Below, in pieces: positions 1 to 8,978 of a DNA stretch of 64,000 nucleotides. The notes below the pieces were generated by a model. The model did no database searches. It saw only the letters and a program-made list of their open reading frames with translations, and had not been told where the DNA came from. A program made the translations under genes and the position numbers. Every line of letters starts with the position of its first letter. Within the stretch, counting starts at the first letter, position 1. The DNA is from Thiomicrospira aerophila AL3 (GTDB taxonomy: Bacteria > Pseudomonadota > Gammaproteobacteria > Thiomicrospirales > Thiomicrospiraceae), in contig NZ_CP007030.1 of the NCBI RefSeq assembly GCF_000227665.2, positions 1,860,001 to 1,924,000 on the forward strand. The letters run 5' to 3'.

Positions 1-1141
1 TGTGCAAACTCTCCATACTCGGCGTTGCCGACCCTAATAGCACCGGGATGTTAAGTAAATGCGCCCGGCGAATCAGCAGGTCACGCGCGGAATAACGAAA
101 CCCATCTTGCTGTTTAAACGACAAATCATGCTCTTCATCCAAAATACATAACCCCAAATCAGCAAAGGGCGAGAAAAGCGCCGAACGCGTACCGAGTAAC
201 ACACTTGCCTCCCCTCGGCGCATCACCTGCCACGCACAATGGCGTTCTTGATCATTTAAACCCGAGTGCAACGCCACTACTGGCTGCTGTAGATAGGCCT
301 CAAAACGCGCTGCGGTTTGCGGGGTCAGCCCAATTTCAGGCACCAAAACCAGCACTTGTTTTCCCTGCGCTAACACTTGTTCAATTAAGGCTAAATAGAC
401 TTCGGTTTTACCGCTACCGGTCACGCCATCCAGCAAAAAACAACCAAAACCCTGGCTCGCTTGCACGCTCGTAACCGCCGCTTGCTGCTCGTCATTAAGC
501 AGATGACGCACTGGATTTGGCAGGGACTTGTGCGCTAAACAGGGCCCTTCTTTAACGGCTAACCAGCCCTGCTCCACCCAGCGCTTTACAAGCGGCTGCC
601 AGCCACTGAACGACGCATTAAGTTGACTGGACGACCAGGCCTGGTCATTGGAGAGCGCTTGCCAAAGTACCCGTTGTTTATGGGCGCGAGCACTGAGCTG
701 GTCCACACTGATGCTTTGACCTAAAGCCGAACGCTGCCAAGTCATCACACCCGGCAGTGCTAACGGCTCGCCATCGCGCAACCGCTTGGGCAAGGCAGCC
801 ATCACCACCTCGCCAATCGGTTCGTGGTAATAATTCGCGGCCCAGCGTAAAAATTTAAGGTCTTGAGAATTCAAAACCGGTTCTTGGTCTAACTTGACTA
901 ATAGAGGTTTAAGTTTACTGAGTTCAACCCCATCATCCTGATCCACGCCTACCACCACCGCAATGCGCGTTTGATTGCGAAACGGCACCCGCACCCGCCA
1001 ACCCAGCCAGTCAGCTAGCCAAGCCGATTGCAAGGATGGGTCGGTGGCAACCGACAGAGAGTCGTCAGGCACTAGATAGCTGAGGGGCTGCCAAAACGGC
1101 CCCGGTAACGCCACTTGAACGCGCAGAAATTTAGTTTGCAT
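1..1141 (-). CDS. priA: Primosomal protein N' (PriA helicase), N-terminal part, cut by window start
   Basis: Replication-restart helicase that loads the primosome at stalled forks. About 380 residues are visible, read leftward from the ATG at 1139-1141; the rest lies beyond base 1. Seen: an N-terminal 3'-DNA-binding region (about residues 1-100), Walker A GVTGSGKT near residue 240, LVPEIGLTPQ, the LHSGL segment, and a DEEH Walker B box near residue 335 followed by the aromatic-rich loop FKQQDGFRYSARD typical of PriA. The zinc-binding C-terminal half is not in the window. It is divergent from the TRAP permease genes, with only about 50 bp between the starts. One CAGGCCTG palindrome (636-643) lies inside it. 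Identification is firm. Confidence 0.95.
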   Translation of the reverse strand, partial: MQTKFLRVQVALPGPFWQPLSYLVPDDSLSVATDPSLQSAWLADWLGWRVRVPFRNQTRIAVVVGVDQDDGVELSKLKPLLVKLDQEPVLNSQDLKFLRWAANYYHEPIGEVVMAALPKRLRDGEPLALPGVMTWQRSALGQSISVDQLSARAHKQRVLWQALSNDQAWSSSQLNASFSGWQPLVKRWVEQGWLAVKEGPCLAHKSLPNPVRHLLNDEQQAAVTSVQASQGFGCFLLDGVTGSGKTEVYLALIEQVLAQGKQVLVLVPEIGLTPQTAARFEAYLQQPVVALHSGLNDQERHCAWQVMRRGEASVLLGTRSALFSPFADLGLCILDEEHDLSFKQQDGFRYSARDLLIRRAHLLNIPVLLGSATPSMESLH

Positions 1142-1192
1142 CGTTTTTCATCTGGATGATTTTTCGGCTAAAATGTTGATTTTACCTTGTTG

Positions 1193-1720
1193 ATGACCTG
1201 CATGCATTTCTTACAGCTTTTTATCTTCTGGCAAAACCGTTTCCAACAATCTGTTGGTCACGCGGTGGCATGGCTGAGCTTGGCACTAGTACTGACGACC
1301 GCAGCAGCGGTGTTATTGCGCTATGGCGTCAATTTTAGTGCCAGCAAACTGGATGAAAGCCTTATCTATATGCATGCGACCTTGTTTATGCTAGGAATCG
1401 CCTATACCTATCAACAAAATCAACATGTGCGGGTAGATGTGTTTTATCAACGTTGTTCGCTGCGCACCCAAACTTGGATTAACCTACTCGGTGCAATCTT
1501 ATTTGTACTACCCGTGATGGTGTTTATTATTTGGGCGGGGCTAAGTTATGTAGGCGCAAGCTGGGCGATTCAAGAAAAATCGCTCGATGCCAGCGGGCTG
1601 CCGTATGTATATCTGCTTAAAACCTTAATTCTAATTATGCCAGGCCTGGTGATCCTGCAAACGCTCGGCCTGATTGCGCAGTCTCTGCTCACCCTGCTTC
1701 ATGTTGAGGAACCCGCATAA
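1193..1720 (+). CDS. dctQ: TRAP transporter small permease (DctQ family)
   Basis: Small membrane subunit of a sodium-driven tripartite ATP-independent periplasmic transporter. About 175 residues with four hydrophobic helices (roughly 25-45, 60-80, 105-130, 145-170) and the DctQ-type segment LDESLIYMHATLFMLGIAYTYQQNQHVRVDVF. The frame is also open from a TTG at 1187; ATG codons at 1193 and 1202 are alternatives, and none has a convincing ribosome site, so the start is uncertain. Its stop overlaps the start of the large permease gene (TAATG), so the two are translationally coupled. No binding-protein gene sits beside it; the only DctP gene in the window is about 16 kb away. Confidence 0.88.
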   Translation: MTCMHFLQLFIFWQNRFQQSVGHAVAWLSLALVLTTAAAVLLRYGVNFSASKLDESLIYMHATLFMLGIAYTYQQNQHVRVDVFYQRCSLRTQTWINLLGAILFVLPVMVFIIWAGLSYVGASWAIQEKSLDASGLPYVYLLKTLILIMPGLVILQTLGLIAQSLLTLLHVEEPA

Positions 1721-3105
1721 TGGAATGGCTGGCACTCGTTTTATTTGCGTTGGTTTTAATCGCGTTGATGATTGGCTTTCCGGTGGCCTTTACCCTAGCC
1801 GGGGTATCCTTGTTATTTGCTTTCGGCGCGCTATTCGCCGGGGTATTTGATATTGCCTTTATTCAAGCGATTCCTAGTCGAATCTACTCGATTATGACCA
1901 ACTCCACGCTGCTGGCGGTGCCGTTATTTATTTTTATGGGTCTGATGTTAGAAAAATCGAAAATCGCAGATCAACTGCTACTGACCCTAGCAGAGGTCTT
2001 TAAGGGCGTGCGCGGTGGCCTCGGCATCGCGGTCATTTTAGTCGGCGCCCTGTTAGCAGCCAGTACCGGCCTCGTCGGTGCCACCGTAGTTATGCTAGGT
2101 CTGCTGGCCCTACCGACCATGTTGCAACAAGGTTATTGCCCTAAATTAGCCAGCGGCACCATTTGCGCGAGTGGCACCCTAGGGCAAATTATTCCGCCGT
2201 CGATCATTCTGATTTTACTGGCCGACGTCATCTCCAATGCTTATCAACAAGCTCAATTACAGCAGGGCATTTTTGCACCCGAAACTGTATCGGTTGGCGA
2301 TTTATTTGCTGGTGCATTACTACCAGGCCTGCTGCTGGTAGGGTTGTATCTTGCCTATATGTTAGGCGTGGCTTGGTTGCAACCGCATCGCGTTCCAAAA
2401 TTTGCCGCGCCCACGCAACATGGCGTGATTCAAACACAACCAGGCCTGCTAGTGCGTGTCGTGCAAAGCCTGTTGCCACCCATTGGGTTAATTTTATTGG
2501 TACTGGGTTCGATTATATTGGGGATGGCCACACCGACCGAGGCGGGCGCCTTGGGTGCACTGGGGGCACTGCTGCTTGCTATGTTCAAGCGACAACTGTC
2601 GATGGCGACGCTCAACTATGTCATGCGCAACACCCTTAAACTCACCAGCATGATTTTCTTAATTTTTATCGGTGCAGCCTTTTTCTCCCTGGTATTTCGG
2701 GGCTTAGGCGGTGATGAACTGGCGCATCAATTACTGGGGAACCTGCCTGGCGGCTTGTTTACCCTCATGTTACTGACGATGCTATTTTTATTTATTTTGG
2801 GATTCTTTTTAGACTTTATCGAAATCACCTATGTGGTGGTGCCGATTGTTGCGCCAGTCTTATTGATGTTGGGTGCTGACCCGATTTGGCTGGCGATTAT
2901 GATTGCGATTAACCTGCAAACCGCTTTTTTAACGCCCCCGTTTGGCTTTGCCTTATTTTATTTGCGCGGTGTGGCCAACGAGGCTTTAAAAACGCTAGAC
3001 ATCTATAAAGGGGTTTGGCCCTTTATCTTGTTGCAACTAGGCTTACTTGGGTTGCTGGCGGCCTGGCCCAGCCTCGCGACTTGGCTACCCGCGTTTATCA
3101 ACTAA
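1720..3105 (+). CDS. dctM: TRAP transporter large permease (DctM family)
   Basis: Transmembrane subunit that carries solute and Na+ in a TRAP system. 461 residues, the usual DctM length, with about 12 hydrophobic segments. Typical signatures are LLAASTGLVGATVVMLGLLALP near residues 110-135, GTLGQIIPPSIILILLAD near 152-170 and TPTEAGALGALGALLLA near 270. An insertion around residues 175-190 and the paired long DctQ resemble the mannitol/chloroaromatic-type TRAP systems; substrate cannot be told from sequence. A GAGGA ribosome site lies just inside the end of dctQ. Its 3' end overlaps the convergent DUF4282 gene by 4 bp. Two CAGGCCTG palindromes lie inside. Confidence 0.93.
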   Translation: MEWLALVLFALVLIALMIGFPVAFTLAGVSLLFAFGALFAGVFDIAFIQAIPSRIYSIMTNSTLLAVPLFIFMGLMLEKSKIADQLLLTLAEVFKGVRGGLGIAVILVGALLAASTGLVGATVVMLGLLALPTMLQQGYCPKLASGTICASGTLGQIIPPSIILILLADVISNAYQQAQLQQGIFAPETVSVGDLFAGALLPGLLLVGLYLAYMLGVAWLQPHRVPKFAAPTQHGVIQTQPGLLVRVVQSLLPPIGLILLVLGSIILGMATPTEAGALGALGALLLAMFKRQLSMATLNYVMRNTLKLTSMIFLIFIGAAFFSLVFRGLGGDELAHQLLGNLPGGLFTLMLLTMLFLFILGFFLDFIEITYVVVPIVAPVLLMLGADPIWLAIMIAINLQTAFLTPPFGFALFYLRGVANEALKTLDIYKGVWPFILLQLGLLGLLAAWPSLATWLPAFIN

Positions 3106-3341
3106 GGTTTTTCGGCCATTTTCTTTAAATGGTCGTTAATTTTGAATAGCACAATCAGTAACTCACACCAAATCCGCACGCCCACCGCACCAAACAGAAT
3201 TAGCATTAAACCGCCAAAAAAGCTGCCTGCCCACATCATACCCAGGCCTGATATCACCACGCCCGCCAGTAACAACCAATAAACAGCGGTAATAATCTTG
3301 GGGACTAACATGGCATCAAAAAAGAAGATTGACCTTAACAT
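3102..3341 (-). CDS. DUF4282 family small membrane protein
   Basis: 79 residues with two hydrophobic segments (about 12-35 and 38-62) and the family-typical ending RIWCELLIVLFKINDHLKKM. The N-terminal LVPKIITAVYWLLL also fits DUF4282. Function of the family is unknown. It converges on dctM with a 4-bp overlap, so the two transcripts share their ends. A start at the second Met (residue 11) is possible; the first has AAGG 11 nt upstream. One CAGGCCTG palindrome sits in the middle of the gene. Confidence 0.8.
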   Translation of the reverse strand: MLRSIFFFDAMLVPKIITAVYWLLLAGVVISGLGMMWAGSFFGGLMLILFGAVGVRIWCELLIVLFKINDHLKKMAEKP

Positions 3342-3411
3342 AACTCACTTACCTTATAAAAATGACTTAAAAAAACACCCAAAGTGCTTAAGCACCTTCA
3401 GCCCGTTCATG

Positions 3412-4317
3412 CTAGCACTTTTTTTGCTTAATTGTTAACAAACCCACGCCGAGCATCACTAAGGAAAAACCCAACAGATGCCACAGGGTAAAAGGCTCAG
3501 CCAGTATCCATACCGCTAAACCTATCGTAAATAGCGGCCCTAAGCTGCCAATAATGCCCGTTTGCGCAGGCCCTAAGCGAGCAATCGCCTCACTAATCAT
3601 AAAACTCGGAATAACGGTACTAAAAATCGCCAATAAAAAAGTCCAGAGTAAAATCTCACGATTAAACACCCAGCTATTAAAGTCAATCCAACCCGCAAAA
3701 AAGACCACTACCCAAATACACGCCGATAACATCGCCCAAGAGGTGAACCACAAGCTACCCACTTGGGCGATAATCGCGCGACTATACAGCACATAAAACG
3801 CAAAACTCAATGCGGCTAAAGCCACTAAGATGGTGCCTAAAGCGGTACCGGCTTCGGCCATGCGCGCCTCTTCAGCGTAAATGGCAAGGATACCTAAATA
3901 AGACAAGGTCAATGCGGCAATAATTTTTCGCGTGAGCGGTTGTTTAAAAAACAGCGCACCCAAAATTGCCACCATAATCGGATAAGTAAACAGCGTCAGA
4001 CGTTCAAGTTGCGCGGAAATCGTTTCTAAGCCTTTTAAATCTAGCCAAGAGGATAAAAAGTACCCGATAAAACCTAAGGCCACTAATTTGGCCCATAACG
4101 GCCATTGCATCAATTCACGCTTTTGTGGATAACGTTGCCATAGCAGGCCTGCTATTAAGGCATAAACTGGCAAGGCAATTAACATCCGTAAAAACATCAC
4201 ACTGTCGGCATCGGCACCCGCTTCATAAGCCAATTTGATCAAAATCGACTTAACCGAAAACAGCAGGGTGCCTATTACAGCTAATATAAATCCCCACCAA
4301 AAATAGCCGCGTGGCAT
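3412..4317 (-). CDS. EamA/DMT-superfamily permease
   Basis: 301 residues with ten hydrophobic segments arranged as two EamA repeats, which is the drug/metabolite transporter architecture. The first repeat contains the conserved stretch KSILIKLAYEAGADADSVMFLRML, the second ends GLAVWILAEPFTLWHLLGFSLVMLGVGLL. Such proteins export small metabolites; substrate unknown. An AGGGTGGG ribosome site precedes the ATG. The gene is monocistronic; its 3' side has a weak palindrome (GTGCTTAAGCAC, 3384-3395) before a T-rich run on the minus strand that may act as terminator. Confidence 0.88.
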   Translation of the reverse strand: MPRGYFWWGFILAVIGTLLFSVKSILIKLAYEAGADADSVMFLRMLIALPVYALIAGLLWQRYPQKRELMQWPLWAKLVALGFIGYFLSSWLDLKGLETISAQLERLTLFTYPIMVAILGALFFKQPLTRKIIAALTLSYLGILAIYAEEARMAEAGTALGTILVALAALSFAFYVLYSRAIIAQVGSLWFTSWAMLSACIWVVVFFAGWIDFNSWVFNREILLWTFLLAIFSTVIPSFMISEAIARLGPAQTGIIGSLGPLFTIGLAVWILAEPFTLWHLLGFSLVMLGVGLLTIKQKKC

Positions 4318-4422
4318 AACCCACCCTATCTGTTCAAAAATGATGGCTCAGTATAAGCAGGCCTGTTAGCAAACAAAAGCCTAGCGTATTAAATCTTTCA
4401 TATCATTTTGAGCGGCGTTTTG

Positions 4423-4428
4423 TATAAT
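4423..4428 (+). promoter_or_regulatory. Candidate -10 box of the decarboxylase operon
   Basis: Exact TATAAT at 4423-4428, about 50 bp before the preferred start codon at 4481. No good -35 hexamer at 16-18 bp was found, so only the -10 is supported. An ATG overlapping this box (4427) opens the same frame, but homologues begin at the later Met. Confidence 0.45.
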
Positions 4429-4480
4429 GCTAATACAATTAAATTACTATTCTCCTACTTGGATAAGGATTAGACAGGCT

Positions 4481-6730
4481 ATGAAATTTCGCTTCCCCGT
4501 CGTCATAATAGATGAAGACTTTCGCTCTGAAAACGCATCCGGAACGGGTGTTCGCGCGCTTGCCGATGCGATTGAATCGGCGGGAATGGAAACCCTTGGG
4601 GTGACCAGCTTTAATGACACCGCGATGATTGCTCAGCAACAAAACCGCGCGTCGTGCTTTATCCTGTCTATTGACGATGACGAATTTGGCGACGAGCAAC
4701 TTAAAGACAGCGCTATTGCTAAACTGCGCTTGTTTGTTGAAGAAATTCGCAACCGCAACTCAGACATTCCCATTTTCCTTTATGGTGAAACACGCACCTC
4801 ACGCCACATCCCCAATGATGTTTTGAAAGAGCTACACGGCTTTATTCATATGTTTGAAGACACCCCAGAATTCGTCGCGCGCCATATTATGCGTGAAGCA
4901 AGGGTTTATTTAGATGGCCTTGCCCCACCCTTTTTCCGTGCGCTCACTGGCTATGCAGCAGACGGCTCTTATTCTTGGCATTGTCCGGGGCACTCTGGGG
5001 GCGTGGCCTTCTTAAAAAGTCCAGTCGGGCAGATGTTCCACCAGTTCTTTGGTGAAAATATGTTGCGTGCCGATGTGTGTAATGCCGTTGATGAATTAGG
5101 CCAATTACTGGACCACACCGGTGCGGTAGCCGATTCAGAACACAATGCGGCGCGTATCTTTGGTGCCGACCATTTATTTTTCGTCACCAATGGCACCTCG
5201 ACCTCCAACAAAATTGTTTGGCATGCTAATGTGGCCGACAATGACGTGGTGGTGGTAGATCGTAACTGTCATAAGTCGGTATTACACTCCATTATTATGA
5301 CCGGCGCCGTACCGGTGTTTTTAATGCCGACCCGCAACCATTACGGCATTATCGGCCCCATTCCGGAAAGTGAATTCCATCCAGATACTATCAAACAAAA
5401 AATTGCTGCGAACCCATTGGTCAAAAACCCCAATGCCAAGCCGCAAATGCTAACTATTACCCAAAGTACCTACGACGGTATTTTGTATAACGTCGATAAG
5501 ATCAAAAAGACCTTGGGTGAGTCAGTCGAAAACCTTCATTTTGATGAAGCCTGGTTACCACATGCCACCTTCCACGAGTTTTATAAAGGTATGCACGCGA
5601 TTGGACGCGATACCAATCGCTCGGAAGGCCCGATGGTTTATGCCTGCCAATCAACCCATAAATTGCTAGCGGGTTTGAGTCAGGCTAGCCAAATTTTGGT
5701 ACAAGAATCGCCAAAACGTATGTTAGACCGTGGACGTTTTAACGAAGCCTATTTGATGCACGTATCGACCAGTCCGCAATATGCGATTATTGCCAGCTGT
5801 GATGTCGCTGCCGCCATGATGGAACCACCAGGTGGTACCGCATTGGTTGAAGAATCGATTGCCGAGGCAATTGACTTTAGACGCGCAATGCGCAAAGTCG
5901 ATGAAGAATACGGCGATTCTTGGTGGTTTAAAGTTTGGGGACCAGACGAACTGGCTGAAGAAGGTATAGGCGAGCGCAACGACTGGGTGTTGCGTGCCGA
6001 TGATCCTTGGCACGGTTTTGGCAATCTAGCGCCCAACTTTAATATGCTCGACCCCATTAAAGCGACCATTATTACCCCAGGCCTAGCGGTCAATGGTGAC
6101 TTTTCAGAATCAGGGATTCCTGCGGCGATCGTAACCCGCTACCTAGCCGAACACGGGGTTATTATTGAAAAAACCGGTCTATACTCCTTCTTTATTATGT
6201 TTACTATCGGTATTACTAAAGGACGCTGGAACACCATGGTAACGGCGTTACAACAGTTTAAAGATGACTATGACCGCAATATGCCGTTATGGCGCGTATT
6301 ACCGGGATTTATTAAAAAATATCCGCGTTATGAGCGCATTGGTTTACGTGATCTGTGTAATGCCATCCACAATATGTATCGCGAAAACGATGTGGCACGC
6401 TTAACCACCGAAATGTACACCTCGCACATGGAGCCGGCAATGAAACCCGCCGATGCTTATGCGATGATGGTGCATAACAAAATTGAGCGTGTGGAAGTGG
6501 ATGACTTGGAAGGCCGAATTACCGCCGTGTTGCTCACGCCTTACCCACCTGGAATTCCATTATTGATTCCCGGCGAACGTGTTAATCGCACTATTTTGAG
6601 CTATCTCAAATTCGCTCAGGTGTTTAACGAACAATTCCCAGGCTTTGAAACCGATATTCATGGTTTAGAGAAAGTCGAGAAAAATGGTCACACCGTGTAT
6701 GCCATGGACTGCGTTAAACTAGACGTTTAG
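4481..6730 (+). CDS. PLP-dependent Orn/Lys/Arg decarboxylase
   Basis: Fold-type I basic amino-acid decarboxylase that forms a polyamine (agmatine, cadaverine or putrescine) and consumes a proton. 749 residues, with an N-terminal receiver-like wing domain (about 1-130), the PLP core and a C-terminal domain. Seen: SWHCPGHSGGVAF, FVTNGTSTSNKIVWH, LHFDEAW and the Schiff-base lysine in STHKLLAG. Length and order match the constitutive lysine decarboxylase LdcA of Pseudomonas and the AdiA/SpeA-like group; substrate cannot be settled by eye. Start chosen at 4481 because homologues begin near MKFRFPVVI and AAGGA lies 11 nt upstream. A histidine kinase gene follows after 44 bp, suggesting one operon. 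Confidence 0.93.
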   Translation: MKFRFPVVIIDEDFRSENASGTGVRALADAIESAGMETLGVTSFNDTAMIAQQQNRASCFILSIDDDEFGDEQLKDSAIAKLRLFVEEIRNRNSDIPIFLYGETRTSRHIPNDVLKELHGFIHMFEDTPEFVARHIMREARVYLDGLAPPFFRALTGYAADGSYSWHCPGHSGGVAFLKSPVGQMFHQFFGENMLRADVCNAVDELGQLLDHTGAVADSEHNAARIFGADHLFFVTNGTSTSNKIVWHANVADNDVVVVDRNCHKSVLHSIIMTGAVPVFLMPTRNHYGIIGPIPESEFHPDTIKQKIAANPLVKNPNAKPQMLTITQSTYDGILYNVDKIKKTLGESVENLHFDEAWLPHATFHEFYKGMHAIGRDTNRSEGPMVYACQSTHKLLAGLSQASQILVQESPKRMLDRGRFNEAYLMHVSTSPQYAIIASCDVAAAMMEPPGGTALVEESIAEAIDFRRAMRKVDEEYGDSWWFKVWGPDELAEEGIGERNDWVLRADDPWHGFGNLAPNFNMLDPIKATIITPGLAVNGDFSESGIPAAIVTRYLAEHGVIIEKTGLYSFFIMFTIGITKGRWNTMVTALQQFKDDYDRNMPLWRVLPGFIKKYPRYERIGLRDLCNAIHNMYRENDVARLTTEMYTSHMEPAMKPADAYAMMVHNKIERVEVDDLEGRITAVLLTPYPPGIPLLIPGERVNRTILSYLKFAQVFNEQFPGFETDIHGLEKVEKNGHTVYAMDCVKLDV

Positions 6731-6774
6731 CATTCCATCTATTTACTTAATGCCTAGCAGAGGACTGGTTATAC

Positions 6775-8262
6775 TTGAGACGTTTTTTTAAATACGATTA
6801 CATGCCATCGAACTGGATGACATCCGAGGAAACTCTCAAGCATATGCTAGGCTTTAAGCTAAAATTGATTTTAGTTGCGCTCCTTTTTGGGCTGTTTCTA
6901 GTCATTGGCACCATTGTGACCAATCACTACATGCTCAAAACCAGCCTGATTGAATATGTTGATCAGCGCGATCAGTTGCATTTAGAGCGAATCAAAAAAA
7001 ATCTCCAACACGTCCTGACCCAGCGTGGTGAATCCGACCTATCGCAAATGGATGAAGTCACCTGGAAAAATCTAGTCGGCATTTCAAGTCGCGTCGATTT
7101 TGCTGAAACCATGGTGCCGGCTGAGGTATTTTTATTTCACCCTTTTTCTGAATTTAAACGCTTTCATCCCGATTACACTGAACAACGACTCAGTTTAATG
7201 AGCACCGAACGCCAATGTATTTTCGGTAATGAAGCAAGTAATCGCACCCTCTTCTTACCCATTGAATTAAATAACCAAAAAATAGGCTATATTGGTTACA
7301 CCCATCGCGAAGAACTGACTGAAAGCCTTGATATTCAGCTTGAACAGCGCCAACGTGAACTGATTACCTATAGTGTGGCCTTTCTGGTTCTAATAACAGG
7401 CCTGCTGCTGCTACCCATCGCACATTATTTTATCCATCCTATCCTAGCCGTCACCCAAGGGATGCGGGCCTTAACTGCTGGGCGTTTCGATACCCGCCTG
7501 AAAGTCAATCGTCGCGATGAATTGGGGCAGCTGTTACAAGACTTTAACCATCTATCGAAAAGCCTAGAGAAGAATCAGCAAAGTCGCAACCAATGGATTG
7601 CCGATATTTCTCATGAACTGCGTACCCCACTAACGATTATCCGTGGTGATATTGAAGCCATGAAAGATGGCGTTCGCCCGCTTAATCAACAAACTCTCGA
7701 TAACCTGCATAGTGAAGTTGTGCATCTTAATCGCCTGATTGATGACCTTTATCAAATTGCACTTAATGATGTCGGTGGGTTACGTTACCAAATGCAACGA
7801 GTGAATTTTACCGGGTTAGTCAACAGCGCCTTAGCCAACTTCCGCCAGCAAGCCGACATCAAAGGCCTTAAACTACACGCACGTTTGCCTGAACAAGATT
7901 TATTTTTGTTAGGCGACAGTGACCGTCTCCAACAAATGCTTGCCAACTTGCTGGCTAATAGTATTGCTTATACTGATGCGCCAGGCGAAATTCACCTGAC
8001 CTTAACCGAAAACAAAAAAGTGTTACACTTAGTCTTAGAAGATACAGCGCCGTCGGTCAGTGAAGAAGCGATGCAACATTTGTTTGAACGCTTTTATCGC
8101 GCAGAAGGCTCTCGCAACCGACGCTTTGGCGGTGCGGGTATTGGCTTAGCACTGGTGCAACAAATTGCGCAAGCACACCAAGGTGAAGTCACGGTGTCTG
8201 CCAGCCATATCGGTGGCCTTAAATTTACCCTAACTCTGCCTCAGGAGGCTTATGCATCATGA
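6775..8262 (+). CDS. BaeS-like sensor histidine kinase
   Basis: Membrane sensor kinase of about 495 residues. Order: TM1 (about 27-50), a periplasmic domain of about 140 residues, TM2 (about 200-220), HAMP (about 220-275), H-box ISHELRTPL with the phospho-acceptor His near residue 280, N-box NLLANSIAYT, and G2 box FGGAGIGLAL. The region FERFYRAEGSRNR is shared with BaeS; the G1 box is DTAPS, close to the divergent DSAPG of BaeS. The frame opens with TTG at 6775 behind AGAGGA; later ATGs at 6802 and 6844 are alternatives. Its stop overlaps the regulator start (ATGA). Linkage to the decarboxylase suggests a role in acid, envelope or polyamine stress, which is inference. Confidence 0.9.
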   Translation: MRRFFKYDYMPSNWMTSEETLKHMLGFKLKLILVALLFGLFLVIGTIVTNHYMLKTSLIEYVDQRDQLHLERIKKNLQHVLTQRGESDLSQMDEVTWKNLVGISSRVDFAETMVPAEVFLFHPFSEFKRFHPDYTEQRLSLMSTERQCIFGNEASNRTLFLPIELNNQKIGYIGYTHREELTESLDIQLEQRQRELITYSVAFLVLITGLLLLPIAHYFIHPILAVTQGMRALTAGRFDTRLKVNRRDELGQLLQDFNHLSKSLEKNQQSRNQWIADISHELRTPLTIIRGDIEAMKDGVRPLNQQTLDNLHSEVVHLNRLIDDLYQIALNDVGGLRYQMQRVNFTGLVNSALANFRQQADIKGLKLHARLPEQDLFLLGDSDRLQQMLANLLANSIAYTDAPGEIHLTLTENKKVLHLVLEDTAPSVSEEAMQHLFERFYRAEGSRNRRFGGAGIGLALVQQIAQAHQGEVTVSASHIGGLKFTLTLPQEAYAS

Positions 8263-8978
8263 ATATTCTAATTATTGAAGATGAAAAACGCATTGCCGAT
8301 TTGCTCGAGGATTACCTCAAAGCCGAGGGGTATAGCACCCAGCAACTTAATACGGGCGCCAATGCGGTTAAAACCATCCGCGATACTCATCCGGATTTGG
8401 TTCTGCTAGATATCATGCTGCCAGAAGTGGATGGTATTACGATCTGTCAAAATGTGCGTAAAACGTCACAGGTACCCATTATTATGGTCAGTGCCAAAGT
8501 TGAAGAAATGGACCGGATTTTAGGCTTAGATTTGGGTGCAGACGACTACATTTGCAAACCCTTTAGCCCACGCGAAGTTATGGCACGTGTTCGTGCGGTA
8601 TTACGTCGTCATTATGAAATGAAGCAACCCAGTGAGTGGACGCTTGATGAAACACGCTCGCAAATTCACTACCAAGAGCAATCAGTTGCCTTAACAGCGG
8701 TGGAGTTTGCATTATTTCAGGTACTCTATGAGCATCCTGGCCAAATCTTCTCGCGCACCCAATTGATGAATCGTATTTATCAGGACGGGCGCATTGTGTC
8801 AGATCGTACGGTTGATAGTCACATTAAAAAACTACGTCAAAAAATGCATCAAGTTTGGCCCCAAACGGATGTCATTCACTCCGTTTACGGGATTGGCTAC
8901 AAATTTGAAGTGCTGGAAGAAGGCGATCCTGGTTTAAACGATCAACAAGCTGATATGGCGAGCGTAGCCGCTGACTAA
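8259..8978 (+). CDS. OmpR/BaeR-family response regulator
   Basis: 239 residues. The receiver domain (about 1-118) has the acidic pair in IIEDE, the phospho-acceptor Asp in LVLLDIMLPEVDG near residue 51, and the conserved Lys in YICKPF. The C-terminal winged-helix DNA-binding domain (about 130-225) ends in SDRTVDSHIKKLRQK and VIHSVYGIGYKF. A CAGGAGG ribosome site lies inside the end of the kinase gene, and the two reading frames overlap by ATGA. It ends 4 bp into the convergent flavoprotein gene. Confidence 0.93.
   Translation: MNILIIEDEKRIADLLEDYLKAEGYSTQQLNTGANAVKTIRDTHPDLVLLDIMLPEVDGITICQNVRKTSQVPIIMVSAKVEEMDRILGLDLGADDYICKPFSPREVMARVRAVLRRHYEMKQPSEWTLDETRSQIHYQEQSVALTAVEFALFQVLYEHPGQIFSRTQLMNRIYQDGRIVSDRTVDSHIKKLRQKMHQVWPQTDVIHSVYGIGYKFEVLEEGDPGLNDQQADMASVAAD

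Noticed and set aside
2163-2639. 158-residue ORF inside dctM in another frame
   Set aside because: Low-plausibility composition, full overlap with a conserved TRAP permease gene.
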